The notes under the pieces are model-generated. The model saw nothing but the letters and a program-made list of their open reading frames with translations, had not been told where the DNA came from and made no database searches. The position numbers and the translations under genes were made by a program. From NCBI GenBank assembly GCA_017547885.1, contig JAFYOP010000007.1:110601-174600 (forward strand): a DNA stretch of 64,000 nucleotides, read 5' to 3'. The stretch comes from Clostridia bacterium. Lineage in GTDB: Bacteria > Bacillota > Clostridia > Christensenellales > CAG-138. Below are positions 26,169 through 34,584 of the stretch, piece after piece (the first letter of the stretch is position 1; each line of letters opens with the position of its first letter).

Positions 26169-27791
26169 ATGATAAAAAGGATAATTCCCTTTGTATTGGC
26201 CATTGCCATGATATTCACCATGGGGGCAGCTTTTGCCTCATCCTCTGCATCTGCCGCAGCGGTGCCGGTATCTATGACTGTGGCCGGCGAAGGCACCCTC
26301 ACCGTTACACTGGTAAACGAAAATGAGGCGGCGGAGGACGGCAGCGGCACTCCCCTTACGGATATCATCATATACTCCCCTCTGTATCCGGATATGTATT
26401 TCCCCACAGAGGGCGAAAGCGTGCCTGCGGGGCAGAGCAAGGGCTTTTCCTGCAAGTATTTCTTTAGCGAGGAAATGCTGGATACGGATATTCCCCTTTC
26501 CGCCAGCTGGATAGACGGTGAAAAGGCAAAGAGCAAGGACATGACCGTAAAGATACAGCGCACCAAGGCCACCACCGTTACCGTTACCCGCACCGCCAGC
26601 ACCAAGCAGGCCTCCCCCGGGGAGGAGATAACCCTCACCTACACCGTAAGCAACACCGGCATGACCCCCATCACCCTTACCTCCCTTGTGGACAGGGCAA
26701 TAGGGGGCAAGGAATCCATACTTAAGGAAAAGGTGACCATTGAGGGCGGCGCAAAGCACGACCTTCAGTATGTATACAAGATGGGCCGCAACACCGTTGA
26801 GTCCGTCCCTGTTATAACCTATAAGGACGAGGCCACCGGCAAGGAAGAAAAGGCGGAGGCATCACCCATCACACTGGGCATGGTAAGCTCCAAGATATCC
26901 GTTGAGGTCATTCAGGGGGAAGCCACCGCATCCGGCGTGATGTTCACCCTTAACCTTACCAACAACGGCAACCAGCGCATAAGCGGCATAGTGATAACCG
27001 ATGACCTTGGCAACAGGGTAAATCCCGATGCCTTTGCCCTTGCGGTGGGCGAGAGCCGCCAGTTCACCTATAATGTCCTTACGGATACCGAAAGATACGT
27101 GGTATTCAACCTTTCCGGCGAAACCGGCAACGGGGACGACTATGAGGACAAGACCAAGAGCTACGTTGTAAGAAAATACATAGACCCCAGCCTCCTTGGC
27201 ATACAGCTTACTGCCTCCGTTACCGAGACCCTTAACTCCGCAGGCTCAGTTGAGATCAAGTTTGATATCAACAACACCGGCACCATGGAGATGAAGGATC
27301 TGGTAATATCCGAGGTGACCACGGAAATAGCCGAGGACGGCACCGAAAAGCAAAAGCTTACCGAGCTGTATCGCACGGATACCCTGCCCACCGGTACCTT
27401 CTCCACTCCCATTACCCTGTATGTGGGCCAGCCCCGGGATCTTGCCTTCCTTGTGGAGATGAAGGACCCCGCAGGCAACCCCTACACCTATAACGCCTAC
27501 GTTACCGCCGATTACCTTGGCGTCGGCAATGTGGAGGAGACCCCTGACGCACAGCAGAGCGCCATCAATACCCTTGGCGCCTCTGTGGGCGATTCCATCA
27601 ACAAGGCGCTTACCATCGCCCTTATAGTGCTGGGCGCACTGGTGGTGGTGTCGGTTATCGCCATGATAGTGCTCTCCGCCCTTGAAAAGAAGCAGCGCCG
27701 TGAGGCCGCCCGCAGAAGGGCCGCCCGTGAGCGCAGGGCAAGGCTGGAGCAGGACATGGCAAGGGAAAACGCCGCAAGGCGCAGAAGGTAA
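26169..27791 (+). CDS. Surface protein with CARDB/DUF11-like repeats and C-terminal membrane anchor
   Basis: 540 residues from ATG 26169 (after AGGAGCTGG). Sec signal (MIKRIIPFVLAIAMIFTMGA, AFASSSASAAA), then three Ig-like beta repeats with the (I/V)xNTGxxxI or LTNNGNQRISG signature of CARDB/conserved-repeat domains (around residues 170, 290 and 400), one C-terminal transmembrane helix (ALTIALIVLGALVVVSVIAM) and a very basic Arg-rich cytoplasmic tail (RREAARRRAARERRARLEQ). Likely a membrane-tethered surface adhesion or scaffold protein. The Arg-rich tail of about 30 residues is unusual. Alternative upstream start at 26076 would cross the terminator and is rejected. Confidence 0.8.
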   Translation: MIKRIIPFVLAIAMIFTMGAAFASSSASAAAVPVSMTVAGEGTLTVTLVNENEAAEDGSGTPLTDIIIYSPLYPDMYFPTEGESVPAGQSKGFSCKYFFSEEMLDTDIPLSASWIDGEKAKSKDMTVKIQRTKATTVTVTRTASTKQASPGEEITLTYTVSNTGMTPITLTSLVDRAIGGKESILKEKVTIEGGAKHDLQYVYKMGRNTVESVPVITYKDEATGKEEKAEASPITLGMVSSKISVEVIQGEATASGVMFTLNLTNNGNQRISGIVITDDLGNRVNPDAFALAVGESRQFTYNVLTDTERYVVFNLSGETGNGDDYEDKTKSYVVRKYIDPSLLGIQLTASVTETLNSAGSVEIKFDINNTGTMEMKDLVISEVTTEIAEDGTEKQKLTELYRTDTLPTGTFSTPITLYVGQPRDLAFLVEMKDPAGNPYTYNAYVTADYLGVGNVEETPDAQQSAINTLGASVGDSINKALTIALIVLGALVVVSVIAMIVLSALEKKQRREAARRRAARERRARLEQDMARENAARRRR

Positions 27792-27802
27792 GAATCCGAT
27801 CA

Positions 27803-27864
27803 CTTCTTTTCTCTTTCTTTTCCGATGGGAAAAGAAGAGAAAAGAAGCAAAAGAGAAAGAAAAG
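27803..27864 (+). repeat. Family P hairpin, copy 6
   Basis: Simple-palindrome end 12 bp after the surface-protein stop. The usual GTGCTRTCC box is missing; a different terminator (27864) follows directly. Confidence 0.75.
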
Positions 27865-27900
27865 CGAAAGGGAAAGAAATGTTGCCCTTTCGCTTTTTTT
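27864..27900 (+). terminator. Terminator after the surface-protein gene
   Basis: GCGAAAGGG / CCCTTTCGC followed by seven T. Confidence 0.88.
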
Positions 27901-27950
27901 GTGTGGAAAATGCAAGGGCGATCAATGATCGCCTGCAGCGGGAAAGTATA

Positions 27951-28018
27951 ATTATCTATGGCTATCCGCCTCGTCGTCGCTGCGCTTTGGGTTTTGCTTG
28001 GTTTTACGACGGGGCGGT
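27951..28018 (+). repeat. Family B element
   Basis: ATTATCTATGGCTATCCGCC then TCGTCGTCGCTGCGCTTTGG and GTTTTACGACGGGGCGG. The first bases share the family A terminus. Confidence 0.55.
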
Positions 28019-28044
28019 TAGTTGCGGGAAAAGGTTGCTGATTG

Positions 28045-28226
28045 ATTATCTATACCCAACCCACCGCCCTTTTAATGCAGCTTTTCCTTACGGAAAAGCG
28101 GGACGCCCTTTAGCAGGCATGGGATAATATCAATTCTTCATTTTTTGTAAAAAGCAGCGATTGCCGTCTATCGTCTTCGCCGTAGGCGAAGATACGTTAA
28201 AGGGGCGGCGGGTGGGTTTAGATAAT
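28045..28226. repeat. Family A element, complete copy
   Basis: Ends ATTATCTATACCCAACCCACC and GGGCGGCGGGTGGGTTTAG, ATAAT; inner hairpins GCTTTTCCTTACGGAAAAGC and CTTCGCCGTAGGCGAAG. Confidence 0.75.
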
Positions 28227-28386
28227 AAACAGGCAAAATAAACAGCACAGCCATGGGCGAAAAAGAAGATATGCACTAAACAATATATCCTTCCCTTGAC
28301 TTTTATCCTTGCCCCAGTTACGCTGATATGTAAGGCAAATCTAAAAAAAGTAAATCCATTCTGTCAATACATCGGGAGGCCGTACA

Positions 28387-29169
28387 ATGAAAAATGAATT
28401 CATAGTAAAAATGCAGCAGGGAAAGCGCTGTGTAGGTACATTTTCCCATATCAGCTCCGAGATAGCCATGGAGGGGCTGGCATATGCCGGCATGGACTTT
28501 GTCATAATAGACGGAGAGCATGGTACGGTTGGGGCAGAGACGGTGCAGAAGCTTGTGCGGGTGGCCAACCTTCATAAAATGACCCCCTTTGTCCGCACCC
28601 GGGACTGCAGCAGGGGCGCGGTGCTGTCCATGCTGGAGGCGGGCGCCCACGGCCTTGTTATACCGCAGATACACACCGTGGAGGAGGTAAAGTCCCTTGC
28701 GGCAAACTCCCGCTACTATCCCGAGGGCAGCCGGGGCGTGTTCCTTGGCGGCAACGGAGGCTACGGCTTCGCGGATTTCGCCGAGAAGGGCCTGCAAAGC
28801 TACTTTGACGTATGCAATCGTGAGACACTCATATTCCCCCAGTGCGAAACCAAGGGCTGCCTTGAAAACATAGAAGAGATAGCGGCTATTCCCGGTGTGG
28901 ACGGCATATTCATTGGGCCCTATGACCTGAGCGTGGCCCTGGGCATACCGGGGCAGTTTGACAGGGACGAGTTTGCCGGGGCGGTGGAGCGCATAAAGGC
29001 TGCGGTAAAGGCCGCAGGCAAGATGATAATGACCTACACCGTAAAGCCCGAGGCGGTGGCCGGCTTCTTTGACGACGGCTTTGACGCGGTGGCGCTGAAT
29101 GTGGACGTGGCGCTGATGATATCCCTCATGCGGGATACTGTGAAAAAAGCCCGCGGTCATTGGGCGTAA
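28387..29169 (+). CDS. HpcH/HpaI family aldolase
   Basis: 260 residues, the normal length of class II pyruvate aldolases related to HpaI/GarL. The barrel motifs are clear: GMDFVIIDGEHGTVGAE (metal-proximal Asp/Glu and catalytic His), TPFVRTRD (pyruvate-binding Arg), EAGAHGLVIPQIHTVEEVK, and GVDGIFIGPYDLSVALG with the metal-binding Asp. These enzymes cleave or form 4-hydroxy-2-oxo acids using a divalent metal. The substrate is not evident and no degradation genes adjoin it. The ATG follows GGGAGG. A GH13 enzyme gene follows after 41 bp, possibly independently transcribed. Confidence 0.88.
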   Translation: MKNEFIVKMQQGKRCVGTFSHISSEIAMEGLAYAGMDFVIIDGEHGTVGAETVQKLVRVANLHKMTPFVRTRDCSRGAVLSMLEAGAHGLVIPQIHTVEEVKSLAANSRYYPEGSRGVFLGGNGGYGFADFAEKGLQSYFDVCNRETLIFPQCETKGCLENIEEIAAIPGVDGIFIGPYDLSVALGIPGQFDRDEFAGAVERIKAAVKAAGKMIMTYTVKPEAVAGFFDDGFDAVALNVDVALMISLMRDTVKKARGHWA

Positions 29170-29210
29170 ATGTGACAATGTTGCAAAGTGGATGAAGGAC
29201 GAAAGGATTT

Positions 29211-31088
29211 GTGCTAAAATCTAATAGTATGATTAAGTTTGATTCCAGAAACAGTAAGTATAAGACCCCCTTCGGCGCGGTCACTCCCGGCACTCAGGTG
29301 CGCTTTTTTGCGGAGACGGAGCGGAAGGATATCAATGTTTTCCTCAGGCTGTGGGTGGATGGCCACGAGGAGATTGTGCACGGAAGCGACGTGGAAGGCG
29401 GCGTGGAGTTTTACTATACCCCCGACCATACCGGCATAGTGTGGTATTACTTTGTGATATACGCTCCCGAGGGCTGCAAGTATTACAGCGGACGGGGCGG
29501 CGAAGGACAGATGTACGACTATCCTCCGGATTCCTATCAGCTGACGGTGTACGACGCCTCATTTGTGACCCCCGAGTGGTTCCGCAAGGGCGTGACGTAT
29601 CAGATATTCCCGGACAGATTCTATCGCCCAGGGGAGATACTGGGTCTGGAGCGGCACAGGGCGCTGGGCCATGAGATAACGGTGCACCAAAACTGGGAGG
29701 AGGAGCCGGACTATCTGCCCCTGCCGGGCAGGCGGCATTATTCCCCAACGGACTTTTTCGGAGGCAACCTGTGGGGCATCGCGGAAAAGCTGCCCTACAT
29801 TGCGTCTCTTGGGGTAAACTGCATATACCTTAACCCCATAGTGCTGTCTGACTCCAACCACCGCTACAATACCGCCGACTATATGGAGGTGGACCCCATA
29901 CTGGGCGGCGACGATGCCCTTGCGTATCTTGCGAAAAAGGCCAATGAATACGGCATAAAGCTTATGCTGGACGGGGTATTTTCCCATACCGGCGACGACA
30001 GCGTTTATTTCGATAAATACTCAAAATTCGGCGGCGGCGCCTGCAGCGACCCCAATTCCCCCTATCGTGACTGGTACGCCTTCAGGGAATATCCTAAAAA
30101 GTACCGCAGCTGGTGGGGCTTTGAGACGCTGCCCGAGGTGGAGGAGATGACTCCCTCCTATATGGACTTTGTGGGCAAGGTGCTGGACAGATACGCGGAG
30201 AGCGGCGTTACCTCATGGCGTCTGGACGTGGCGGACGAGCTGCCGGATGAATTTATACAGTTTATCCGCGCCCGGGTAAAGGCCAACGATCCCGACGGCG
30301 TACTTTTAGGCGAGGTGTGGGAAGAGGCCTCCAATAAGCAGGCCTACGGCCACCGCCGCAAGTATGTGGACGGCCACGAGCTGGACTGCGTAATGGGCTA
30401 CCCCTTCAGGGGCGCCATGATAGACTACTTCCTTGGCCGCATAGACGGCGGGGCGCTGGCACACTGGCTGATAACGCTGATGGAAAACTACCCCGAGCCC
30501 TTCTACTATGCCCACCTTAACCTTATGGGCAGCCACGATGAGGTGCGCCCGGTCACTGCCCTTGCAGGGGCTCCCCGCAGAGGGGAAATGCCCAGAGAGC
30601 AGCAGGCAGAGGTTTCCTTCACTCCCGAGGAGATGGAATACGCCCGCAATAACTTTATGATGGCGGCGGCGGTGCAGTATACTCTGCCCGGCGTGCCCTG
30701 CCTGTACTATGGCGACGAGGCGGGCCTTTACGGCATGGCGGATCCCTTCAACAGAGGCACATACCCCTGGGGCAGGGAGGACGAGGAGCTTGTGCAGTAC
30801 TTCCGGACACTTGGTCAGCTGCGCCGCAATAACGATGGCCTTACCTCCCACGGCTGCGCCATGTGGGGCAAGGGAGACATATTCGCCCTGTGCCGCAATG
30901 GGGTGATAACCATAGTAAACCGGGGCAAGAAGACCCGGGTGGCGCTCAAAGAGGATGACTTTGTGGGGGATATGCGGGCGGATCTTTCCGGAAGATATAA
31001 GGATATACTTACCGGCAGCGTATACATGGACATGACAGGCACATTGATACTGCCTGCGGAAACCGCCATGATACTGGTTAAGGAATAG
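29211..31088 (+). CDS. Glycoside hydrolase family 13 (neopullulanase/cyclomaltodextrinase-like)
   Basis: 625 residues. An N-terminal beta domain (residues 1-115) precedes the (beta/alpha)8 catalytic barrel. The four GH13 regions are visible: DGVFSHTGDDS, SWRLDVADE (nucleophile Asp), LLGEVWEEA (acid/base Glu) and NLMGSHDEVRP (third acid). No signal peptide, so intracellular breakdown of maltodextrins or cyclodextrins is likely, as in neopullulanase subfamilies. GTG 29211 is preceded by GAAAGG; ATG 29229 is an alternative start and sits 9 bp after TAAAAT. Followed after 26 bp by the zinc-ribbon protein gene. Confidence 0.92.
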   Translation: MLKSNSMIKFDSRNSKYKTPFGAVTPGTQVRFFAETERKDINVFLRLWVDGHEEIVHGSDVEGGVEFYYTPDHTGIVWYYFVIYAPEGCKYYSGRGGEGQMYDYPPDSYQLTVYDASFVTPEWFRKGVTYQIFPDRFYRPGEILGLERHRALGHEITVHQNWEEEPDYLPLPGRRHYSPTDFFGGNLWGIAEKLPYIASLGVNCIYLNPIVLSDSNHRYNTADYMEVDPILGGDDALAYLAKKANEYGIKLMLDGVFSHTGDDSVYFDKYSKFGGGACSDPNSPYRDWYAFREYPKKYRSWWGFETLPEVEEMTPSYMDFVGKVLDRYAESGVTSWRLDVADELPDEFIQFIRARVKANDPDGVLLGEVWEEASNKQAYGHRRKYVDGHELDCVMGYPFRGAMIDYFLGRIDGGALAHWLITLMENYPEPFYYAHLNLMGSHDEVRPVTALAGAPRRGEMPREQQAEVSFTPEEMEYARNNFMMAAAVQYTLPGVPCLYYGDEAGLYGMADPFNRGTYPWGREDEELVQYFRTLGQLRRNNDGLTSHGCAMWGKGDIFALCRNGVITIVNRGKKTRVALKEDDFVGDMRADLSGRYKDILTGSVYMDMTGTLILPAETAMILVKE

Positions 31089-31114
31089 ATAAGCAAAGGA
31101 CAGAGGTGCAATAT

Positions 31115-31537
31115 ATGAACAGATGGCTTCAGGGAAGATACGGCTTTGACCGGTTCAGCCGCACGCTTTTCATTGCGGCCCTTGGGGTATCCGTGGTGTC
31201 ATGGTTTTTCGGCAGGCGCGCCGCGGGGGTGTATTATGCCCTCAGGGGCGTTACCCTGGCGCTGATGGGCTTTGCGGCCTTCCGCACCTTCAGCCGCAAT
31301 TTTCCTGCCCGTCAGCAGGAGCTGGGCCGCTATCTTACCGCCGAGCGCAAGGTGCGCTCCTGGTGGCAGGATCTGTCCATTCGCCGCAAGAACTACGTAA
31401 ACGTAAGGCAGGATAAAAAGAACTACAAGTACCTTGCCTGCCCCCAGTGCATGCAGAAGCTCCGCGTGCCCAAGGGCAAGGGCCGCATAAGGGTCACCTG
31501 CTCCAAGTGCGGAAACAGGTTTGAGGCGAAGAGCTGA
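31115..31537 (+). CDS. Membrane protein with C-terminal zinc ribbon
   Basis: 140 residues from ATG 31115 (GAGGTG upstream). Two hydrophobic segments (LFIAALGVSVVSWFFG and GVYYALRGVTLALMGFAAF) separate a short N-tail from a basic cytoplasmic part (SIRRKNYVNVRQDKKNYKY). The C-terminus is a four-Cys ribbon, LACPQCMQKLRVPKGKG then VTCSKCGNRFEAKS, like MJ0042-type fingers and widespread in small clostridial membrane proteins. Function unknown; the finger may bind RNA or protein. Family C repeat begins right after the stop. Confidence 0.8.
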   Translation: MNRWLQGRYGFDRFSRTLFIAALGVSVVSWFFGRRAAGVYYALRGVTLALMGFAAFRTFSRNFPARQQELGRYLTAERKVRSWWQDLSIRRKNYVNVRQDKKNYKYLACPQCMQKLRVPKGKGRIRVTCSKCGNRFEAKS

Positions 31538-31540
31538 CGC

Positions 31541-31745
31541 TTTCGCTCAAAATCTATGGGATACTGAGCAAGTTCCGCCCCAGGGCTGCAGCCTTGGGGC
31601 GATTTTATCTCTTACGGGAGTCTTTACATGATTTGTCTGTAAATTCTGCAGGATTTACCGGGCGGCAAACCATGCAGCGAAAGAAAACCTGACGGTTTTC
31701 ATCCGCTCCGACGTACACGCCGCCGGAGCCGGAATATAGCCTCGG
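31541..31745 (+). repeat. Family C stacked-hairpin repeat, copy 1
   Basis: Defines family C with the copies at 39716 and 46888. It starts directly after a stop codon with CGCTCAAAATCTATGGGATA, then a GCCCCAGGGCTGCAGCCTTGGGGC-type hairpin, CTTACGGG, and the conserved core TTTACATGATTTGTCTGTAA, ATTCTGCAGGATTTACCGGG, CGGCAAACCATG. The core forms nested stems (CATGATTTGCC with GGCAAATCATG, and TAAATCC with GGATTTA). This copy is the most diverged. Confidence 0.65.
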
Positions 31746-31756
31746 TATGGCAGAAG

Positions 31757-31786
31757 AAAGCCGCTCAAAAACGGGAGCGGCTTTTT
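31757..31786 (+). terminator. Terminator after family C copy 1
   Basis: AAAGCCGCTC / GAGCGGCTTTTT. Confidence 0.8.
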
Positions 31787-31805
31787 AAGTGAAATAAAAG
31801 GGATG

Positions 31806-31989
31806 ATTATCTATACCCGCCCACCATCCTTTTTAGGTATCCTCGCCTTGGGGCGAAGGCGAATTGGGCACAGATGAACACTCATTCACCGTGTACAGCC
31901 CCAAGGCGTAAATACTATGCCATCGACAGCACGCCTCACCTTTCCCGGGAGGGGGAAGTATCCTTGAAGGGCGGTGGGAATAGATAAAT
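31806..31989. repeat. Family A element, complete copy (type II core)
   Basis: Core carries GAATTGGGCACAGATGAAC and TGTACAGCCCCAAGGC, the second core lineage also seen at 37445 and 893; ends ATTATCTATACCCGCCCACC and GGGCGGTGGGAATAGATAAAT. Confidence 0.72.
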
Positions 31990-32101
31990 TAATTCGTATA
32001 TTGTCTTCTTGACTTTTCGCATTGCCGCAAGAACCGCGAAAAATCCAAACCGCAGACAGCTAAAAAGCCGGTACCGGACCGGTAAAGCTACCGCAAAAAC
32101 A

Positions 32102-32125
32102 AAAGCTCCCCGAAAAGGGAACTTT
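32102..32125 (-). terminator. Terminator after the HAD/thiN-remnant transcript
   Basis: Minus strand: AAGTTCCCTTTTCGGGGAGC then TTTTGTTTTT; 8-bp stem with one G-T pair. Confidence 0.55.
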
Positions 32126-32136
32126 GATATTATGCG

Positions 32137-32202
32137 TCTCTTACCTTTTATAACGTCATAGCGGGCAATGTCTGCGCCGCCTATTATAACGCATCTGTTC
32201 AT
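32137..32202 (-). pseudogene. thiN: Probable remnant of thiamine pyrophosphokinase N-terminus
   Basis: Starting at ATG 32202, 17 bp after the HAD gene on the same strand, the reading frame gives MNRCVIIGGADIARYDVIKG, which closely resembles the N-terminus of clostridial thiamine diphosphokinases (CVIIGGADIxxYxxIK). From about codon 22 the frame diverges into repeat-derived sequence and a terminator; the D-x-D-S and ADGG motifs of the enzyme are absent. This looks like a 5' stub left by a deletion. It could be a chance short ORF, hence moderate confidence. Confidence 0.45.
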
Positions 32203-32218
32203 GGCAGCATTCCGGCGG

Positions 32219-32881
32219 CTATACCTTAAGGGCCAGCTCTGCCGCCTTTTGCCTCCAGCTTACCACCAGCTCGTCGGACATGGCGCATATCTCCCGCCAG
32301 TGACGGGAGGCATAGTCGTCGTGAACTCCCACAAGGTAGAAGCCTGCGGTCTTGGCGGTGCGTGCGGCGTAGAACGCGTCCTCGTAAACGGCAATTTCGT
32401 GGGGCTTTGCGCCGTAGCGGCCGGCAGCTATGTAGTATATGTCGGGGCGATGCTTGCCAAGGCCTGTTTCCTCGCAGGAGATGACAAAGTCAAAATAGTC
32501 CGCTATACCGTAATGCTCAAGGCTGCTGCGCACCAGATATTCCGCCGTGGCCGTGGCAACGCACATCCTTACGCCACGTTTTTTAAGCCCCTCAAGGTAA
32601 TCCGCTATGCCGGGCTTAAGGGAGATGTGGTTTTTATAGTGCTCTCCCATAAGGTCGTTCATCTCGCGGGCCACGGAGCGGGGGGTACCCTCCAGAGAGA
32701 ATTCTTTTATGAAAAGCTCTGCGGATTCTGTCATGTTGAGGGTTTTTATTCGCTGGCCTATATCCTCGGGCACGGAATTTACGCCCTTTGAGCAAAGGTA
32801 TTCCTCCCAAAGGCGCCTCCAGTATCCCATAGAATCCACAAGGGTGCCGTCCATATCAAATATAGCGAACTTTTTATCCAT
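32219..32881 (-). CDS. HAD-superfamily hydrolase (beta-phosphoglucomutase/phosphatase type)
   Basis: 220 residues from ATG 32881, chosen because GGAG stands 9 bases before it and the product begins MDKKFAIFDMDGTLVDS, the HAD motif I with nucleophile Asp. Motif II is VATATAEYL, motif III/IV HRPDIYYIAA and AVYEDAFYAARTA (motif IV acidic residue). A C1 helical cap lies between residues 20 and 85. Such enzymes act on sugar phosphates or related small phosphomonoesters; the substrate cannot be read from sequence. Upstream in-frame Mets (32980, 32899) are rejected. Divergent from mgtE. Confidence 0.85.
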   Translation of the reverse strand: MDKKFAIFDMDGTLVDSMGYWRRLWEEYLCSKGVNSVPEDIGQRIKTLNMTESAELFIKEFSLEGTPRSVAREMNDLMGEHYKNHISLKPGIADYLEGLKKRGVRMCVATATAEYLVRSSLEHYGIADYFDFVISCEETGLGKHRPDIYYIAAGRYGAKPHEIAVYEDAFYAARTAKTAGFYLVGVHDDYASRHWREICAMSDELVVSWRQKAAELALKV

Positions 32882-33002
32882 AGCGTGCATCTCCGGCATG
32901 ATGTTGTAGATAATATAATTGTACACCGTGGAATATGCTTCCGCAAGAGCGGGAGATGTGGGGATATTCATATAAAACACTGCATAATTGGCATAATTAT
33001 CC

Positions 33003-33032
33003 TTGCAACCTTACCGCCGCAAGGTTTACAAT
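33003..33032 (+). promoter_or_regulatory. mgtE promoter with inverted repeat in the spacer
   Basis: -35 TTGCAA (33003-33008), 18-bp spacer, -10 TACAAT (33027-33032). The spacer holds AACCTT-ACCGCCGC-AAGGTT (33007-33026), a dyad lying between the two boxes as MerR-family operators do. Confidence 0.6.
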
Positions 33033-33068
33033 AACAATATATAAAATCTTGACGAAAGGAGAACAACT

Positions 33069-33161
33069 ATGGACGCCGGGCCCTATGGCAGTAGACAAGC
33101 CGACAATTTCACATCTAAAAACCGGACGGCGTGCCACGAATGGTGTGTTTGCCGTCCTTAA
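33069..33161 (+). CDS. Leader peptide ORF upstream of mgtE (30 residues)
   Basis: ATG 33069 is preceded by AAAGGAG with 7-8 bases spacing, as good as any gene nearby. The product begins MDAGPYGSRQADN and ends with a Cys-rich WCVCRP before TAA at 33159-33161, which overlaps the mgtE ribosome site (AAAAGGAG). The 3' half of the ORF forms the hairpin GGACGGC..GCCGTCC (33124-33157), ending 2 bp before that ribosome site. Translation of the leader would therefore compete with the hairpin, suggesting translation-coupled control of mgtE. Enterobacterial mgtL is a functional parallel, not a homologue. Confidence 0.55.
   Translation: MDAGPYGSRQADNFTSKNRTACHEWCVCRP
33124..33157 (+). promoter_or_regulatory. 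Hairpin in the mgtE leader
   Basis: GGACGGC / GCCGTCC outer stem with inner CCAC-GAAT-GGTG stem, directly before the mgtE ribosome site. No T tract, so a translational rather than a termination role is more likely. I did not find an M-box riboswitch consensus. Confidence 0.5.
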
Positions 33162-33176
33162 AAGGAGACGAATACC

Positions 33177-34517
33177 ATGGTAGATGTTGTTCTTCAGTGC
33201 CTTAACGAGCACAAGTACATACAGGTAAAGGAAACCGTCCGTGAGATGCACTATGCAGACGTGGCGGAGGTTTTTGAGCGCCTTGAAGATGACGAGACCG
33301 CCCGCCTGCTGTTCAGGCTGCTGCCAAAGGACATAGCGGCGGAGGTTTTCTCATACATGGAAGCGGAGGATCAGGAGCGGCTTATAAGCACGGTATCCGA
33401 TAAGGAGCTGCGCTTCATACTGGACGAGCTGTATCTGGACGACTACGTTGACCTTGTTGAGGAGATGCCCGCAAACGTAGTAAAGAGAATACTCAAAAAC
33501 TCCTCCCCCGAAAGCCGCAAGCTGATAAACCAATACCTGCAGTATCCCGATGATTCCGCAGGCAGCCTGATGACCAATGAGTACGTTTACCTTAAGCGTA
33601 CCACCACCGTCAATCAGGCCCTTGGGGTCATCCGGGCAACGGGCGTGGATAAGGAAACCATAAACAAGTGCTACGTGCTGGATTCCCGCCATCACCTTGA
33701 GGGAGTAGTTACCCTGAGGGATATCATTCTTGCCGACCCGGACTGCGTGATGGAGGACATAATGCGCACCAGCGTTATTTCCGTCAACACCAACGAGGAC
33801 CAGGAAGAAGTAGCCAAGATGTTCTACAAGTACGATATGCTTTCCATGCCGGTGGTGGATAACGAAAACCGTCTGGTGGGCATTATCACCATAGACGACG
33901 TTGTGGACGTTGTTCAGGAAGAGGTCACGGAGGACTTCGAAAAGATGGCAGGTATATTGCCCAGCGAGGATACCTACCTTAAGACCCCCGTATTCACCCT
34001 GTTCAAGAGCAGGATACTGTGGCTGATGGTACTGATGGTGTCTGCCATGGTAAGCGGCGCCCTTATGACCCGCTTTGAAGGAGCCATCGCCGCACTGCCT
34101 CTCCTTGTGTCCTTCATACCCATGCTGATGGGTACCGGCGGCAACAGCGGCTCCCAAAGCTCCACCACCATTATCCGCAGCATGTCACTTGATGAGATAG
34201 AGCTTTCGGACTTTTTCCGGGTATGGTGGAAGGAGGTACGCATCGCTGTCCTTTGCGGCGCTGCCCTTGCCGTGGTAAACTTTGCCCGCATATACTTCCA
34301 GTATCACGATGGCGTTATCGCCATGACCGTAAGCCTTACCCTTGTGGTCACGGTGGTCATAGCAAAGTCCCTTGGCTGCATACTGCCCATGCTTGCAAAG
34401 CGGCTCAAGCTGGATCCCGCTCTCATGGCCTCACCTATGCTCACCACCATCACAGACGCCTGCTCCATACTGGTGTTCTTTATGTTCGTAATGATATTTC
34501 TTGGGGATAAGCTGTAA
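33177..34517 (+). CDS. mgtE: Magnesium transporter MgtE
   Basis: 446 residues, full length. Order: helical N domain (residues 1-125, DDETARLLFRLLPKD, EMPANVVKRILKN), two CBS domains (about 130-250; DSAGSLMTNEYV, VVDNENRLVGIITIDDVV), then five membrane helices with the pore signature PMLMGTGGNSGSQSS. MgtE is a Mg2+-gated Mg2+ channel whose N and CBS domains close the pore when cytosolic Mg2+ is high. Start at ATG 33177 after AAAAGGAG. The upstream leader ORF and hairpin suggest additional expression control. Confidence 0.95.
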   Translation: MVDVVLQCLNEHKYIQVKETVREMHYADVAEVFERLEDDETARLLFRLLPKDIAAEVFSYMEAEDQERLISTVSDKELRFILDELYLDDYVDLVEEMPANVVKRILKNSSPESRKLINQYLQYPDDSAGSLMTNEYVYLKRTTTVNQALGVIRATGVDKETINKCYVLDSRHHLEGVVTLRDIILADPDCVMEDIMRTSVISVNTNEDQEEVAKMFYKYDMLSMPVVDNENRLVGIITIDDVVDVVQEEVTEDFEKMAGILPSEDTYLKTPVFTLFKSRILWLMVLMVSAMVSGALMTRFEGAIAALPLLVSFIPMLMGTGGNSGSQSSTTIIRSMSLDEIELSDFFRVWWKEVRIAVLCGAALAVVNFARIYFQYHDGVIAMTVSLTLVVTVVIAKSLGCILPMLAKRLKLDPALMASPMLTTITDACSILVFFMFVMIFLGDKL

Positions 34518-34556
34518 GGCCTGCGTTACAATAAAACTATAAGTGAAAAGCATAAG

Positions 34557-34584
34557 GGGCGCTTCATTGGGAAGCGCCCTTTTT
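34557..34584. terminator. Bidirectional terminator shared by mgtE and the convergent Cys-rich gene
   Basis: GGGCGCTTC / GAAGCGCCC followed by TTTTTA. On the minus strand the stem overlaps the last codons of the convergent gene. Confidence 0.88.

Noticed and set aside
32900..33176. M-box (ykoK) riboswitch before mgtE
   Set aside because: No recognisable M-box conserved segments; a leader ORF and a hairpin are present instead. A covariance search would settle this.
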